A stretch of 64,000 bases of DNA, from positions 1,178,001 through 1,242,000 of the forward strand of contig CAVTJP010000002.1 in the NCBI GenBank assembly GCA_963735085.1, written 5' to 3'. Position numbers and translations under genes: made by a program. Origin of the DNA: DATJGR01 sp963735085 (lineage in GTDB: Bacteria > Pseudomonadota > Gammaproteobacteria > Pseudomonadales > Azotimanducaceae). The notes under the pieces were generated by a model. The model did not search any database, was not told where the DNA came from, and saw only the letters and a list, made by a program, of their open reading frames with translations. This document shows, piece by piece, positions 17,818-25,773 of the stretch (positions within the stretch are counted from its first letter, which is position 1; each line of letters begins with the position of its first letter).

Positions 17818-18283
17818 CGCGCCCGCCAGCGTCTGGTCCAGTGGACAATCTCATGAACTGAAACGCGCGCTCGAAGCCTTCGACATATCGGTACCCCGTC
17901 CCGCGCGCGAGTTCGAATCCGAAGCGGCTGTAATAGCGCGGGTCGCCCAGCACAAACAACAAATCGAAGTTTGCGCGCATCGCGTCGATACCATGACGGA
18001 TCAAGGCGCCACCGATTCCTTCGCGTTGACGGTTCGGCATGACTGCCACCGGACCGAGTGCAGCTGCACGCGCCGTCTCCATCCCTTCGATACGCACACG
18101 CGAGAAAAATGCGTGTCCAACGACGTGACCCAACTCCGCAGCGACGAACGATCCCGCTTCATCCACCGTATCCCGGATCGCCTCGACGACGCCCGCCTCG
18201 TCCCGCCGTCCAAACGCAGCGGATTCGACGGCGAATACCGCTTCGGCGTCCGCCGCTATCGCGTCTCGAATCTCAATTGGCAT
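17789..18283 (-). CDS. GNAT-family N-acetyltransferase (YhbS-like)
   Basis: The protein has 164 residues from ATG 18283. The acetyl-CoA binding segment PVAVMPNRQREGIGGALIRHG near residue 80-100 and the later LGDPRYYSRFGFELA near 113 match the YhbS-like GNAT subgroup. The target is unknown. The gene overlaps the convergent EamA gene at its 3' end. Confidence 0.87.
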   Translation of the reverse strand: MPIEIRDAIAADAEAVFAVESAAFGRRDEAGVVEAIRDTVDEAGSFVAAELGHVVGHAFFSRVRIEGMETARAAALGPVAVMPNRQREGIGGALIRHGIDAMRANFDLLFVLGDPRYYSRFGFELARGTGYRYVEGFERAFQFMRLSTGPDAGGRVIYHAAFAV

Positions 18284-18303
18284 CACAATCCGCAACGAAA
18301 CCG

Positions 18304-19182
18304 TCAACCGATCTTCGCAAGCCAACTCGAGATAGCCGCACCGATCTCGTCCGGTGAATCCTCCTGCAGGAAGTGATTACCTTTCACGGTGACCTCCTGC
18401 TGATTCGGCCAGCCACGGCAGAATTCGCGCTGCGGACCAATCAGAATCGCGCCGGGATCGGCGTTGATGAACAATTTCGGTACGTCACTCTGCGCAAGCC
18501 AATCGGCGTATCGCTGCACCACCGCCACGACGTCGGCCGGTTCGCCGCCGAGTGGAATCTGCCGCGGCCATGTCAACGTCGGGCGGCGCGCCTCACCTGG
18601 CTCGGTGTACGGCCGCCGATACACGTTCATCTCGGCTTCGGTCAACTTGCGCAGCACAGAGCCCGGCAACACGCGTTCAACGAATACGTTCTTCGTCAGC
18701 GCCATTTCTTCGCCGCCCGCGGAACGAAACCCCTGGAACACCGCCGTTGCCGCCGCGGGCCATTCGTCCCACGTCATCGGTCGCACGATCGCTTCCATGT
18801 AGCAGATGCCCTTCACCGCATCGCGATGCCGGTTCGCCCAATCGAAGCCGAGCGCGGAGCCCCAATCGTGAATCACCAATGTCACGTTCTTCCTGACCCC
18901 GAGCGCGTCCAGCGCCGCATCGAAGTAGCGTTGATGTTCAGCCAGCGTGTAACGATCGGGGCCCGACGGGGTCAGCTTGTCCGAATCGCCCATGCCGATC
19001 AGATCGAGCGCAATGCAGCGGCCCTGCTTTACGAGCGACGGCATGATGTTGCGCCACAGATACGATGACGTCGGGTTGCCGTGCTGAAACACGATCGGAT
19101 CGCCGCTGCCCATTTCGACATATGCCATGCGCTGGCCGAGCACGTCGATGAATTGCTTTGAATGTTCTTTTGCCGAGATCAC
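18304..19182 (-). CDS. dhaA: Haloalkane dehalogenase (HLD-II, DhaA/LinB type)
   Basis: The protein has 292 residues, typical for the family. The full subfamily-II catalytic set is present: Asn36 in HGNPTSSYLW as first halide-stabilising residue, nucleophile Asp106 with Trp107 in HDWGSALGF, acid Glu130 in YMEAIVRPM, and His270 in GNHFLQED. These residues hydrolyse carbon-halogen bonds with release of halide and an alcohol. GTG 19182 was taken as start because AGAGG lies upstream. The gene is tail-to-head with the GNAT gene (20-bp gap) and lies 51 bp behind the TetR regulator on the same strand. Many close relatives are confirmed dehalogenases, but substrate range here is unknown. Confidence 0.92.
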   Translation of the reverse strand: MISAKEHSKQFIDVLGQRMAYVEMGSGDPIVFQHGNPTSSYLWRNIMPSLVKQGRCIALDLIGMGDSDKLTPSGPDRYTLAEHQRYFDAALDALGVRKNVTLVIHDWGSALGFDWANRHRDAVKGICYMEAIVRPMTWDEWPAAATAVFQGFRSAGGEEMALTKNVFVERVLPGSVLRKLTEAEMNVYRRPYTEPGEARRPTLTWPRQIPLGGEPADVVAVVQRYADWLAQSDVPKLFINADPGAILIGPQREFCRGWPNQQEVTVKGNHFLQEDSPDEIGAAISSWLAKIG

Positions 19183-19233
19183 CGTGTTGTTACCTCTTCG
19201 AATGACTGCACGGATACTACCGGCGATGCCGAC

Positions 19234-19893
19234 TCATCGCCGCACTGCATTCCACGCCGCATCGGCGAACACACGCTTCACCTTCGCAGGTGATTCCTTT
19301 GCCTGGCCAGCAAGCCAGTAGCGGGTGTAGTCCTGAATCGGTCCACTGATGATGGGCACGTATGTATCGATCGGCAGCGCCTTCATCTGGCCGTCGCGCA
19401 CGTACGGCGCGAACCACCGAAACACCGCGCCGATATGCTCTCGGTGGATCTCGCGGAGCTGTTCTTTTATCTCAGGAGGAAATGAAATATCTCTTGAATT
19501 CAAAAGGTAACGCGCAATATCTCGGTGGCGCGTCACCCAGTCCGAGTACTGCGTGACCACGGTCCTGACGCTCTCCTCGGCACTTCCGCAGCGCTTCAGC
19601 TTACGCGACAGATCGGCATTCAGGCGCTGGATACCTTCGATGAACAGACCCGCCGCAACCCCCTCTTTGTTGCCGAAGTGGTGATACAGACTGCCGATAC
19701 TGCTGCCCGACGCGCGCACGATGTCGTCGATCGTCGTCGCCTCCACGCCGTGATCGATGAAGCAATCCAGTGCCGCTTGTAGAATCGATGCGCGGCGTGC
19801 CGGTGTAGTGCCGCGCACAGATTTCCCGCGCGCTTTCTTCTTCGGCTCTTTGTCGATTGCTTTGCTGCCTTGTTCACTGCTGTGTGCGGCCAT
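19234..19893 (-). CDS. TetR-family transcriptional regulator
   Basis: The protein has 219 residues from ATG 19893. The N-terminal HTH lies at about residues 30-75: ILQAALDCFIDHGVEATTID, then IVRASGSSIGSLYHHFGNKEG. The C-terminal ligand domain is not specific to a known group. The start is preceded by AGGA. An extended frame upstream to 20343 overlaps the divergent acyl-CoA dehydrogenase and is rejected. A perfect palindrome in the shared intergenic region (19910-19926) is a likely operator that controls this gene and the divergent fatty-acid gene pair. Confidence 0.93.
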   Translation of the reverse strand: MAAHSSEQGSKAIDKEPKKKARGKSVRGTTPARRASILQAALDCFIDHGVEATTIDDIVRASGSSIGSLYHHFGNKEGVAAGLFIEGIQRLNADLSRKLKRCGSAEESVRTVVTQYSDWVTRHRDIARYLLNSRDISFPPEIKEQLREIHREHIGAVFRWFAPYVRDGQMKALPIDTYVPIISGPIQDYTRYWLAGQAKESPAKVKRVFADAAWNAVRR

Positions 19894-19909
19894 CGATTCG
19901 AATCCTAAT

Positions 19910-19926
19910 CTAGAATGATGTTCTAG
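19910..19926. promoter_or_regulatory. Probable TetR operator
   Basis: CTAGAA-N5-TTCTAG is a perfect 6-bp inverted repeat with five-base spacer, 17 bp upstream of the tetR start and 61 bp upstream of the divergent acyl-CoA dehydrogenase start. Position and symmetry fit an operator used by the neighbouring TetR protein on both promoters. Confidence 0.7.
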
Positions 19927-19986
19927 TAAAAAATTCCACGATTCGATACAGTTGTGCGATCTCTTCCCCGCGGAGCCATTCATTCG

Positions 19987-21150
19987 ATGGATATCGACCT
20001 CTCCACCGACGATCTGAAATTTCGCGACGACGTGCGCGCGTTCCTCACGACCAACGCGTACAAACCCGGCGCCGACTACACCGTGTGGCGCGAGAAATGG
20101 TTTGCCAAAGCGGCCGAGAAAGGCGGTTGGGACGTACCGAAGTGGCCGAAAGAATTCGGCGGGCCGGGTTGGACGCCGACACAGCATTACATCTGGGAAC
20201 AGGAAACGGCGAACGCAATGATGCCGTTCGACATGCCGTTCGGCGTTGGCATGCTGGCGCCGATCCTGATGGGCTACGGTTCGAAAGAACAACAACAACG
20301 CTTCCTGCCGGACATCCGCGCGCGCAAGGTGAACTGGTGTCAAGGCTACTCCGAGCCGGGTGCCGGTTCGGACCTCGCATCATTGAAAACCAAGGCGGTG
20401 CTATCAGCCGACGGCAAAACCTACACCGTCAACGGCACCAAAATCTGGACGACCGCGGCGCAGATCGCCGACTGGATCTTCTGCCTGACGCGAACGGCCG
20501 ATACCGGCAAGCGCCAGGAAGGCATCACGTTCCTGCTGTTTTCGATGAAGCAACCCGGCATCGAAGTCAAACCGATCATCACGTTGGGCGGCGCCCACAC
20601 CGTCAACATGGTGCACATCAATGATGTCGAAGTGCCGGTGGAAAACCGCATCGGCGAAGAAGGTCACGGTTGGACCTACGCGAAAGGTCTGCTGCAGCAC
20701 GAGCGCACCGGCCTCGCGGGTGTGTCACGCTCGCTTGTTGCGCTGGAGAAACTCAAGGAGCAAGCCAGCAGCGTGAAACGCGGCAATGGTTCACTGCTCG
20801 ACGAACCGGCATTCCGTGCGAAGGTCGCCGCACTCGAAGTGGATCTGATGGCGCTGGAATTCACCGAATTGCGCAGCCTCGCGGCTGCATCCGCTGGCGG
20901 CGCGCTCGGTCCTGAATCGTCGATCATGAAACTCAAAGGCACCGAGATTCAACAGCGCATCGCGAAGCTAACGGTCGAAGCCGGCGGCATTTTTTCTGCC
21001 GGCTGGGGCCACCCGGTTGGCCCGAAATTCGCGCGCAACGGCATGTCGAGCTATCTGGCGAGCCGTGCCTACACGATCTATGGCGGCGCCAGCGAGGTGC
21101 AGAAGGACGTCATCGCGAAAAACGTGCTCGGCATCAAGAGCGGTAAGTAG
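19987..21150 (+). CDS. Acyl-CoA dehydrogenase family protein (first of pair)
   Basis: The protein has 387 residues. It has the usual domains: N-terminal helices with WREKWFAKAAEKGGWDVPKWPKEFGGPG, the middle FAD segment WCQGYSEPGAGSDLASLKTKA near residue 116, and the C-terminal end with YTIYGGASEVQKDVIAKNVLG, with Glu in the family position before the Q-K. ATG 19987 follows GGAG at eight bases. It forms a pair with the next acyl-CoA dehydrogenase (21315); such pairs often act as heteromeric FadE-type enzymes on steroid or branched side-chains. That last point is inference from known families. It is divergent from the TetR regulator. Confidence 0.93.
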   Translation: MDIDLSTDDLKFRDDVRAFLTTNAYKPGADYTVWREKWFAKAAEKGGWDVPKWPKEFGGPGWTPTQHYIWEQETANAMMPFDMPFGVGMLAPILMGYGSKEQQQRFLPDIRARKVNWCQGYSEPGAGSDLASLKTKAVLSADGKTYTVNGTKIWTTAAQIADWIFCLTRTADTGKRQEGITFLLFSMKQPGIEVKPIITLGGAHTVNMVHINDVEVPVENRIGEEGHGWTYAKGLLQHERTGLAGVSRSLVALEKLKEQASSVKRGNGSLLDEPAFRAKVAALEVDLMALEFTELRSLAAASAGGALGPESSIMKLKGTEIQQRIAKLTVEAGGIFSAGWGHPVGPKFARNGMSSYLASRAYTIYGGASEVQKDVIAKNVLGIKSGK

Positions 21151-21298
21151 CAGGTCGTTGAAAACGGCCTGCTACTCCGGTGGAGGGATCCACCGGCATT
21201 TTTCGAACACTCAAGTGTTTGAAAAATGGAAGGGCTCAGAGGCCATGGATGGCCGAGAGCCCAAAAACTCCGCTTAATCGGAGTTTTTCAACGACCTG
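21151..21298. repeat. Four-hairpin element enclosed by an outer stem
   Basis: A 14-bp outer stem (21151-21164 CAGGTCGTTGAAAA with 21285-21298) encloses four hairpins: 21177-21196 (8-bp stem CCGGTGGA), 21197-21228 (CATTTTTC.AACAC stem), 21232-21262 (GGGCTC..GGCCA stem) and 21263-21288 (10-bp AAAAACTCCG stem, ending in a T-run). The last hairpin competes with the outer stem for four bases. The region lies directly after the first acyl-CoA dehydrogenase stop and 16 bp before the second gene start. It might be an attenuator or terminator, a stabilising structure or a small mobile element. Confidence 0.88.
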
Positions 21299-21314
21299 TC
21301 AAGCGGAGAATCTG

Positions 21315-22439
21315 ATGAATTTCGATTTGAGTTCAGAACAACAGTTGCTGAAAGACAGCGTCGAGCGCTTCGTTGCCGACAACTACTCTCTAGAGGCGCG
21401 TATCAAGGTCACCGACGCGGAACCCGGGTTTTCGAAGGATCACTGGAAATCGTTTGCCGAACTGGGCTGGCTCGCGCTGCCGTTCGCCGAAGCCGACGGG
21501 GGGTTTGGCGGCGGACCGATCGAAACGATGCTGCTGATGGAATCGTTCGGCAAGGGCCTGGTGGTGGAACCGTACCTCGCGAGCATCGTGCTCGGCGGTG
21601 GCGCGCTCGCGCGTGGCGCTTCCAAGGCGGTGAAGGAATCGATTCTGCCCGGCGTCATCGACGGCACCCGGCAACTCGCGTTTGGTTATGCCGAGGAGCA
21701 GGCTCGCTTCGACCTCGACGATGTGGTGACCACGGCCAAAGCCGACGGTGACGGGTTCGTTCTCAACGGCACCAAATCAGTGGTGCAGAATGCGGCGACC
21801 GCAGATCACATTGTGGTTTCGGCGCGCACATCTGGCGGTCAGGTCGATCGCGACGGCATCACGCTGTTCCTGGTCGATTCGAAATCCGAAGGCGTCGAAC
21901 GCGACAACTATCCCACGGTGGACGGCCTGCGCGCCTCCGAGGTGAAGCTGACCAATGTGCGCGTTGGAGGGGACCGCGTGATCGGCGAGGTCGGCAACGG
22001 ATTCGCAATCCTGCAGGCGATCGCCAACGACGCCATTCTGGCGCTGTCGGCCGAAGCGGTCGGTGCCATGGAAATTCTCTACAAGGACACCGTCGAATAC
22101 ACGCAGCAGCGGCAGCAGTTCGGTCATGCGTTGTCTGAGTTTCAGGTACTACAGCACCGCATGGTCGAGATGTTCATGGAATACGAGCAGTGCAAATCAC
22201 TGTTGTACCGCGCGACGTTGGAATCTGCGCAAGGCATCGAAAGCGCGCAGCGCACGATTCATGCGCTGAAGCACCTCGTCGGAAAAGCCGGCATTTTCAT
22301 TGCTGAAAACGCGGTGCAACTACACGGCGGCATGGGCATGACCGAGGAACTGCGAATCGGCCACTACTTTAAACGGCTGCTGGTCATCGACGCACAGTTC
22401 GGTAACGCCGATCATCACCTGGAGAAGTTCGCGGCCTGA
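21315..22439 (+). CDS. Acyl-CoA dehydrogenase family protein (second of pair)
   Basis: The protein has 374 residues from ATG 21315 with GGAG upstream. The N-terminal EQQLLKDSVERFVADNY is typical. The middle segment GFAYAEEQARFDLDDVVTTA-like (LAFGYAEEQARFDL) lacks the strict sequence of classical enzymes, as in the less conserved subunit of FadE pairs. The C-terminal QLHGGMGMTEELRIGHYFKR near residue 335 matches the family. It follows the first dehydrogenase with only the structured element between. Confidence 0.92.
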   Translation: MNFDLSSEQQLLKDSVERFVADNYSLEARIKVTDAEPGFSKDHWKSFAELGWLALPFAEADGGFGGGPIETMLLMESFGKGLVVEPYLASIVLGGGALARGASKAVKESILPGVIDGTRQLAFGYAEEQARFDLDDVVTTAKADGDGFVLNGTKSVVQNAATADHIVVSARTSGGQVDRDGITLFLVDSKSEGVERDNYPTVDGLRASEVKLTNVRVGGDRVIGEVGNGFAILQAIANDAILALSAEAVGAMEILYKDTVEYTQQRQQFGHALSEFQVLQHRMVEMFMEYEQCKSLLYRATLESAQGIESAQRTIHALKHLVGKAGIFIAENAVQLHGGMGMTEELRIGHYFKRLLVIDAQFGNADHHLEKFAA

Positions 22440-22466
22440 TTTATTCGTTGGTTGGCTACGATCCAC

Positions 22467-22579
22467 GGTGGAAGTGGATGTTTATCGCGCCGGACACGCC
22501 GTAGGTCCCATCCCTGGAGGCTCGTCCTGCGCCGTCCCTGGCGCAGTACGGTCCAGCGCGATAAACATCCACCTCCACC
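22467..22579. repeat. Long inverted-repeat element with 55-bp core (copy B, reversed)
   Basis: A 29-bp inverted repeat with two mismatches, 22467-22495 with 22551-22579 (GGTGGA.GTGGATGTTTATCGCGC), encloses a 55-base core at 22496-22550. The reverse complement of this core equals the core of copy A (2142-2196) except for one base. The arms have no similarity to those of copy A. It lies 28 bp behind the second acyl-CoA dehydrogenase. Confidence 0.9.
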
Positions 22580-22602
22580 TACGTCGGCGTATCCACCAGT
22601 AG

Positions 22603-22667
22603 AGGGTCAGAGTGCTTCACTCGACGTGGAGCCGCGGCTAGTTGTCTTGGTGAAGCACTCTGACCCT
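22603..22667. repeat. GGGTCAGAG hairpin, second copy of composite repeat
   Basis: A perfect 18-bp stem, 22603-22620 with 22650-22667 (AGGGTCAGAGTGCTTCAC), with a loop that again holds GAGCCGCGGCTA. It is nearly the same as 2017-2081 and is followed by the same CGAAGCGCGTCGCTCGAG spacer. Confidence 0.85.
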
Positions 22668-22700
22668 TCCTACCAACAAACGAAGCGCGTCGCTCGAGTC

Positions 22701-22826
22701 GTGATGGGGGCGGGTCTGCTATGCGACAGACCGTCGGCGCCAGGGATGGCGCTGACGAGCTCCAGGGACGGGACTTACTGCACTCTCGTTGCGAAGAGCG
22801 GCGCATAGCAGACCCGCCCCCATCAC
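22701..22826. repeat. Long inverted-repeat element, related to copy A (copy C)
   Basis: A perfect 25-bp inverted repeat, 22701-22725 with 22802-22826 (GTGATGGGGGCGGGTCTGCT), encloses a 76-base core containing GGCGCCAGGGATGGCGC and CTCCAGGGACGGGAC, similar to the core of copies A and B. The right arm contains the stop codon of the methyltransferase gene on the minus strand, so the element reaches into that gene's 3' end. Confidence 0.88.
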
Positions 22827-23641
22827 GACCACTCCGAAGCCCTGCTCACACCCACCTTGACCGCACGCATCGCAATAGACGTCGGCATCAGCGCATCGAT
22901 CGGCGTCGCGACACCGTTCCAGTGGTCCTCGTACAGCGCAGTCAGATGAAACCCGGCGGCCAGCAGATCGCCGATCTGAGCTTGCAGGCTGTGGCTGAAT
23001 TCGAACGCATCGCCGGCTGCCAACTGAGCTTTTCGTCCCGCTGACAACTGCGCGGTGTCGGCTGCACTACCCAGTTCCCGATAAGGCAACCGATAGCGCG
23101 CGACGAGTTCCCCAGTTCGCTCGGCTTCGTCGTGATCGAATAGAAAAAACGAGGGATTCATGAAGCCCGCGAGTAATGCGCCACCGAGGCATAACACGCG
23201 ATGGCACTCGCGCCATACCGGCACGAGATCCGGCACGAACACGTTCGACACCGGATGAAAGATCAGATCGAAGCTCGCGTCGGCGAACACCGAAAGATCT
23301 GCCATGTCACCGCGCACGGTGCGCAATGCAAGCCCGTCGCGTGCCGCAACTTCGCTGTCGCGCGCGAGCTGTTCATCCGACAGATCGTAGCTGACGACAT
23401 CTGCACCCGCCGCCGCGAGCACCGGTGCCTGTTGTCCGCCGGATGACGCGAGACACAGCACGCGTGCGTTGGCAAGACGTCCAAACCAATCGACGGGGAC
23501 CGGTTTGTCGGGGGTCAGAATTACGTTCCAGTCGCCGCGCCGCGCTCGCGCGATCGTGTTGGCATCCACCGGCACCGACCAGCGTTGACCAGCCGTCGAA
23601 TCACGGTTCCACGCACGACGGTTGTGTTCGAGGTGATCCAA
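22823..23641 (-). CDS. Class I SAM-dependent methyltransferase
   Basis: The protein has 272 residues from TTG 23641. The N-terminal EHNRRAWNRDS is a common opening in this group. The SAM site is ARVLCLASSGGQQAPVLAAA near residue 60, then a VVSYDLSDEQ acidic-end strand near 83 and RGDMADLSVFADASFDLIFH near 109-128. The methyl acceptor is unknown. The gene begins 18 bp behind folE on the same strand and is probably co-transcribed with it. Its last codons and stop lie in repeat copy C, suggesting that the C-terminal tail was altered by insertion of this element. Confidence 0.88.
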   Translation of the reverse strand: MDHLEHNRRAWNRDSTAGQRWSVPVDANTIARARRGDWNVILTPDKPVPVDWFGRLANARVLCLASSGGQQAPVLAAAGADVVSYDLSDEQLARDSEVAARDGLALRTVRGDMADLSVFADASFDLIFHPVSNVFVPDLVPVWRECHRVLCLGGALLAGFMNPSFFLFDHDEAERTGELVARYRLPYRELGSAADTAQLSAGRKAQLAAGDAFEFSHSLQAQIGDLLAAGFHLTALYEDHWNGVATPIDALMPTSIAMRAVKVGVSRASEWS

Positions 23642-23659
23642 TCTAACCCCGTCGGCCGA

Positions 23660-24241
23660 TCAGGCAATCAGCTGCAGAAACTCCGAACGCGTCGGTGCGC
23701 TGTCACGGAAGCTGCCGAGCAGCACCGAGGTCTTCATCACCGAGTTCTGTTTCTCGACACCGCGCATCGCCATGCACAGATGCCGCGCCTCGATGATCAC
23801 ACCCACGCCGCGCGCGCCGGCGCTGTTCATGATCGCCTCGGCAATCTGTTGGGTCAGTTGCTCCTGAATCTGCAAACGGCGCGCGAACATGTCGACGATG
23901 CGCGCCACCTTGGATAGGCCGAGCACTCTGCCGTTCGGCAGATAGCCGACATGGCAGCGGCCGATGAACGGCAGTAGATGATGTTCGCACAGCGAATACA
24001 ACTCGATGTCCTTCACCATCACGATCTCTTCGATCTTCGAATCGAACAGCGCGTTGTTGACGATATCCTCGAGCCGCTGCGCGTAGCCGCGCGTCAGGAA
24101 CTGCATCGCCTTGGCGGCGCGCAACGGCGTATCGCGCAGTCCCTCGCGATCTGCATCCTCGCCGAGGCCCTCGATCAGGGCGCGATAATGATCCGCCAGA
24201 ATCTGGGGATCGGTTGCATCACCGTTGACGTTCTTTTCCAT
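23660..24241 (-). CDS. folE: GTP cyclohydrolase I
   Basis: The protein has 193 residues. The zinc site is shown by LYSLCEHHLLPF near residue 83 (Cys and two His) and by RHLCMAMRGVEKQNS near 154 with the second Cys. FIGRCHVGYLPNGRVLGLSKVAR is the usual GTP-binding core. It makes dihydroneopterin triphosphate, the first step for folate and pterins. It is upstream of the methyltransferase gene in the same transcription direction. Confidence 0.95.
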   Translation of the reverse strand: MEKNVNGDATDPQILADHYRALIEGLGEDADREGLRDTPLRAAKAMQFLTRGYAQRLEDIVNNALFDSKIEEIVMVKDIELYSLCEHHLLPFIGRCHVGYLPNGRVLGLSKVARIVDMFARRLQIQEQLTQQIAEAIMNSAGARGVGVIIEARHLCMAMRGVEKQNSVMKTSVLLGSFRDSAPTRSEFLQLIA

Positions 24242-24318
24242 TCTGAGCGCGTCCTGACTACGTCATGAATTAAGCCGTCTACTTTGCAGATAGCTGCACC
24301 AATCGGCAAGCGGACCGC

Positions 24319-25773
24319 CTACAGGACGGCTGACTTGATCACCATCATCTTGTCGATCTGCATATCCTCGATCGTGTGCGGGATGCCGCCAACACCGAGC
24401 CCCGATTGGCGCAAACCCGCGAACGGCATGCCGTCGACACGAAACGCCGTGTGATCGTTGACCATCACCGCCGATGCATTGAGTTGTTTAAAACCGCGCA
24501 GCGCAGTGTCCAGGTCGCGCGTGAAGATCGCCGCCTGAAACGAGAACGGCAATTCGTTTGCCTGCGAAAATGCGCTATCGATGTCGTCGTAGCCGTACAC
24601 ACATACGACCGGACCGAAGACTTCTTTGCGGCTGACGTCGGCGTCGAGCGGTGGATCGAGCAACACCGTGCATGGATACGTGCTCGGAGTCAGCGGTTCG
24701 CCGCCGCACAGGCGCTGTGCCCCGGCAGCGACCGCGGCGCTCACCCATTCATGCACCCGCGTCGTTTCACTGTGCTGAATCAGCGGGCCGACCTCGGTAG
24801 CTGCATCTGTCGGATCGCCGATGCGCAGCTTCGCCGCCCGGTCCGCTAACGCCTGCGCCCAGCCGCGCGCCTGCGCATGCGGCACATAGACGCGCTGCAC
24901 CGACACGCACACCTGCCCGGCGTGATAGAAGCCGCCTTTCAACACTGCATTGACGGAAAGTTCTTCGTCCGCGTCCACAGCGACGATCACCGGCGCTACC
25001 CCACCATGTTCGAGCGCGCAACGCGTGCCTGGCGCGAGCTTGGCGCGCAGCGACCAGCCCACCTCACCGCTGCCGATGAAGCTGAAGAAGCCGATGCGCG
25101 GGTCCGTCACCAGCTTCTCCGCTACAGCGCGACCTGCTACCGCCACCTGACACCACGCATTCGGCAAACCCGCAGCGCGCAACAACTGCACCAGCCGTAA
25201 GCACGACAGCGGCGTCGTACTGGCCGGTTTGACGATCACCGGACAGCCGGCAGCGACGCCCGCCAGTACCTGGTGAACGATCAGATTGAGGGGATGATTG
25301 AACGCGCTGACCGCCACGACGATGCCAATCGGTTCTTTCTGTGTGAACGCGACCCGACCCGCAGATGCAGCCGTGGTGCCCATTGGGATCACGTCACCGG
25401 CCTGTCCGCGAACGTGCTCGATGCACAGCCGCACACCGTCGATCGCGCGGGCCACTTCCACCCGCGAGTCGACGAGCGGCTTGCCACCCTCGCGTGCCGC
25501 CTCCAGCGCCAGAACCTGTGCATGTTCGGTCATCAGTACCGCCAGGCGTTCGAGAATCTCGACGCGGCGATGCAGCGGCAACCATGCGCCGCGGTCGACA
25601 TAGAGCCGATGCGCGGCTTCGAGCGCATCTTCAGCGTGCTGCGCGCCGGCGCTATCGAGCGTTGCGATCTCGGTACCGTCATACGGGGCAACGACTGTCG
25701 CCTTGCCAGCCGGCGCCGCCGAACTTTCGAGCATCAGCCCCCAGTGTCTTGCTGTCAGCGTCAATTCCTGCAC
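24319..25773 (-). CDS. Aldehyde dehydrogenase family protein
   Basis: The protein has 484 residues from GTG 25773, which has GGAG at eight bases. FNHPLNLIVHQVLAGVAAGC near residue 150 and the FIGSGEVGWSL segment near 222 bind NAD(P). The catalytic Glu is in ALEHGGVAPVIV (here E-H-G-G instead of the common E-L-G-G), and the nucleophile Cys in FYHAGQVCVSVQRVYV near 280. It overlaps the upstream ThDP enzyme gene by 13 bases, so the enzymes are co-translated. A decarboxylase-plus-aldehyde-dehydrogenase couple from 2-oxoacid to acid is a reasonable inference. Confidence 0.92.
   Translation of the reverse strand: MQELTLTARHWGLMLESSAAPAGKATVVAPYDGTEIATLDSAGAQHAEDALEAAHRLYVDRGAWLPLHRRVEILERLAVLMTEHAQVLALEAAREGGKPLVDSRVEVARAIDGVRLCIEHVRGQAGDVIPMGTTAASAGRVAFTQKEPIGIVVAVSAFNHPLNLIVHQVLAGVAAGCPVIVKPASTTPLSCLRLVQLLRAAGLPNAWCQVAVAGRAVAEKLVTDPRIGFFSFIGSGEVGWSLRAKLAPGTRCALEHGGVAPVIVAVDADEELSVNAVLKGGFYHAGQVCVSVQRVYVPHAQARGWAQALADRAAKLRIGDPTDAATEVGPLIQHSETTRVHEWVSAAVAAGAQRLCGGEPLTPSTYPCTVLLDPPLDADVSRKEVFGPVVCVYGYDDIDSAFSQANELPFSFQAAIFTRDLDTALRGFKQLNASAVMVNDHTAFRVDGMPFAGLRQSGLGVGGIPHTIEDMQIDKMMVIKSAVL

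Noticed and set aside
19894..20343. N-terminal extension of the TetR regulator
   Set aside because: It would overlap the divergent acyl-CoA dehydrogenase and cross the operator; TetR family proteins start near the HTH.
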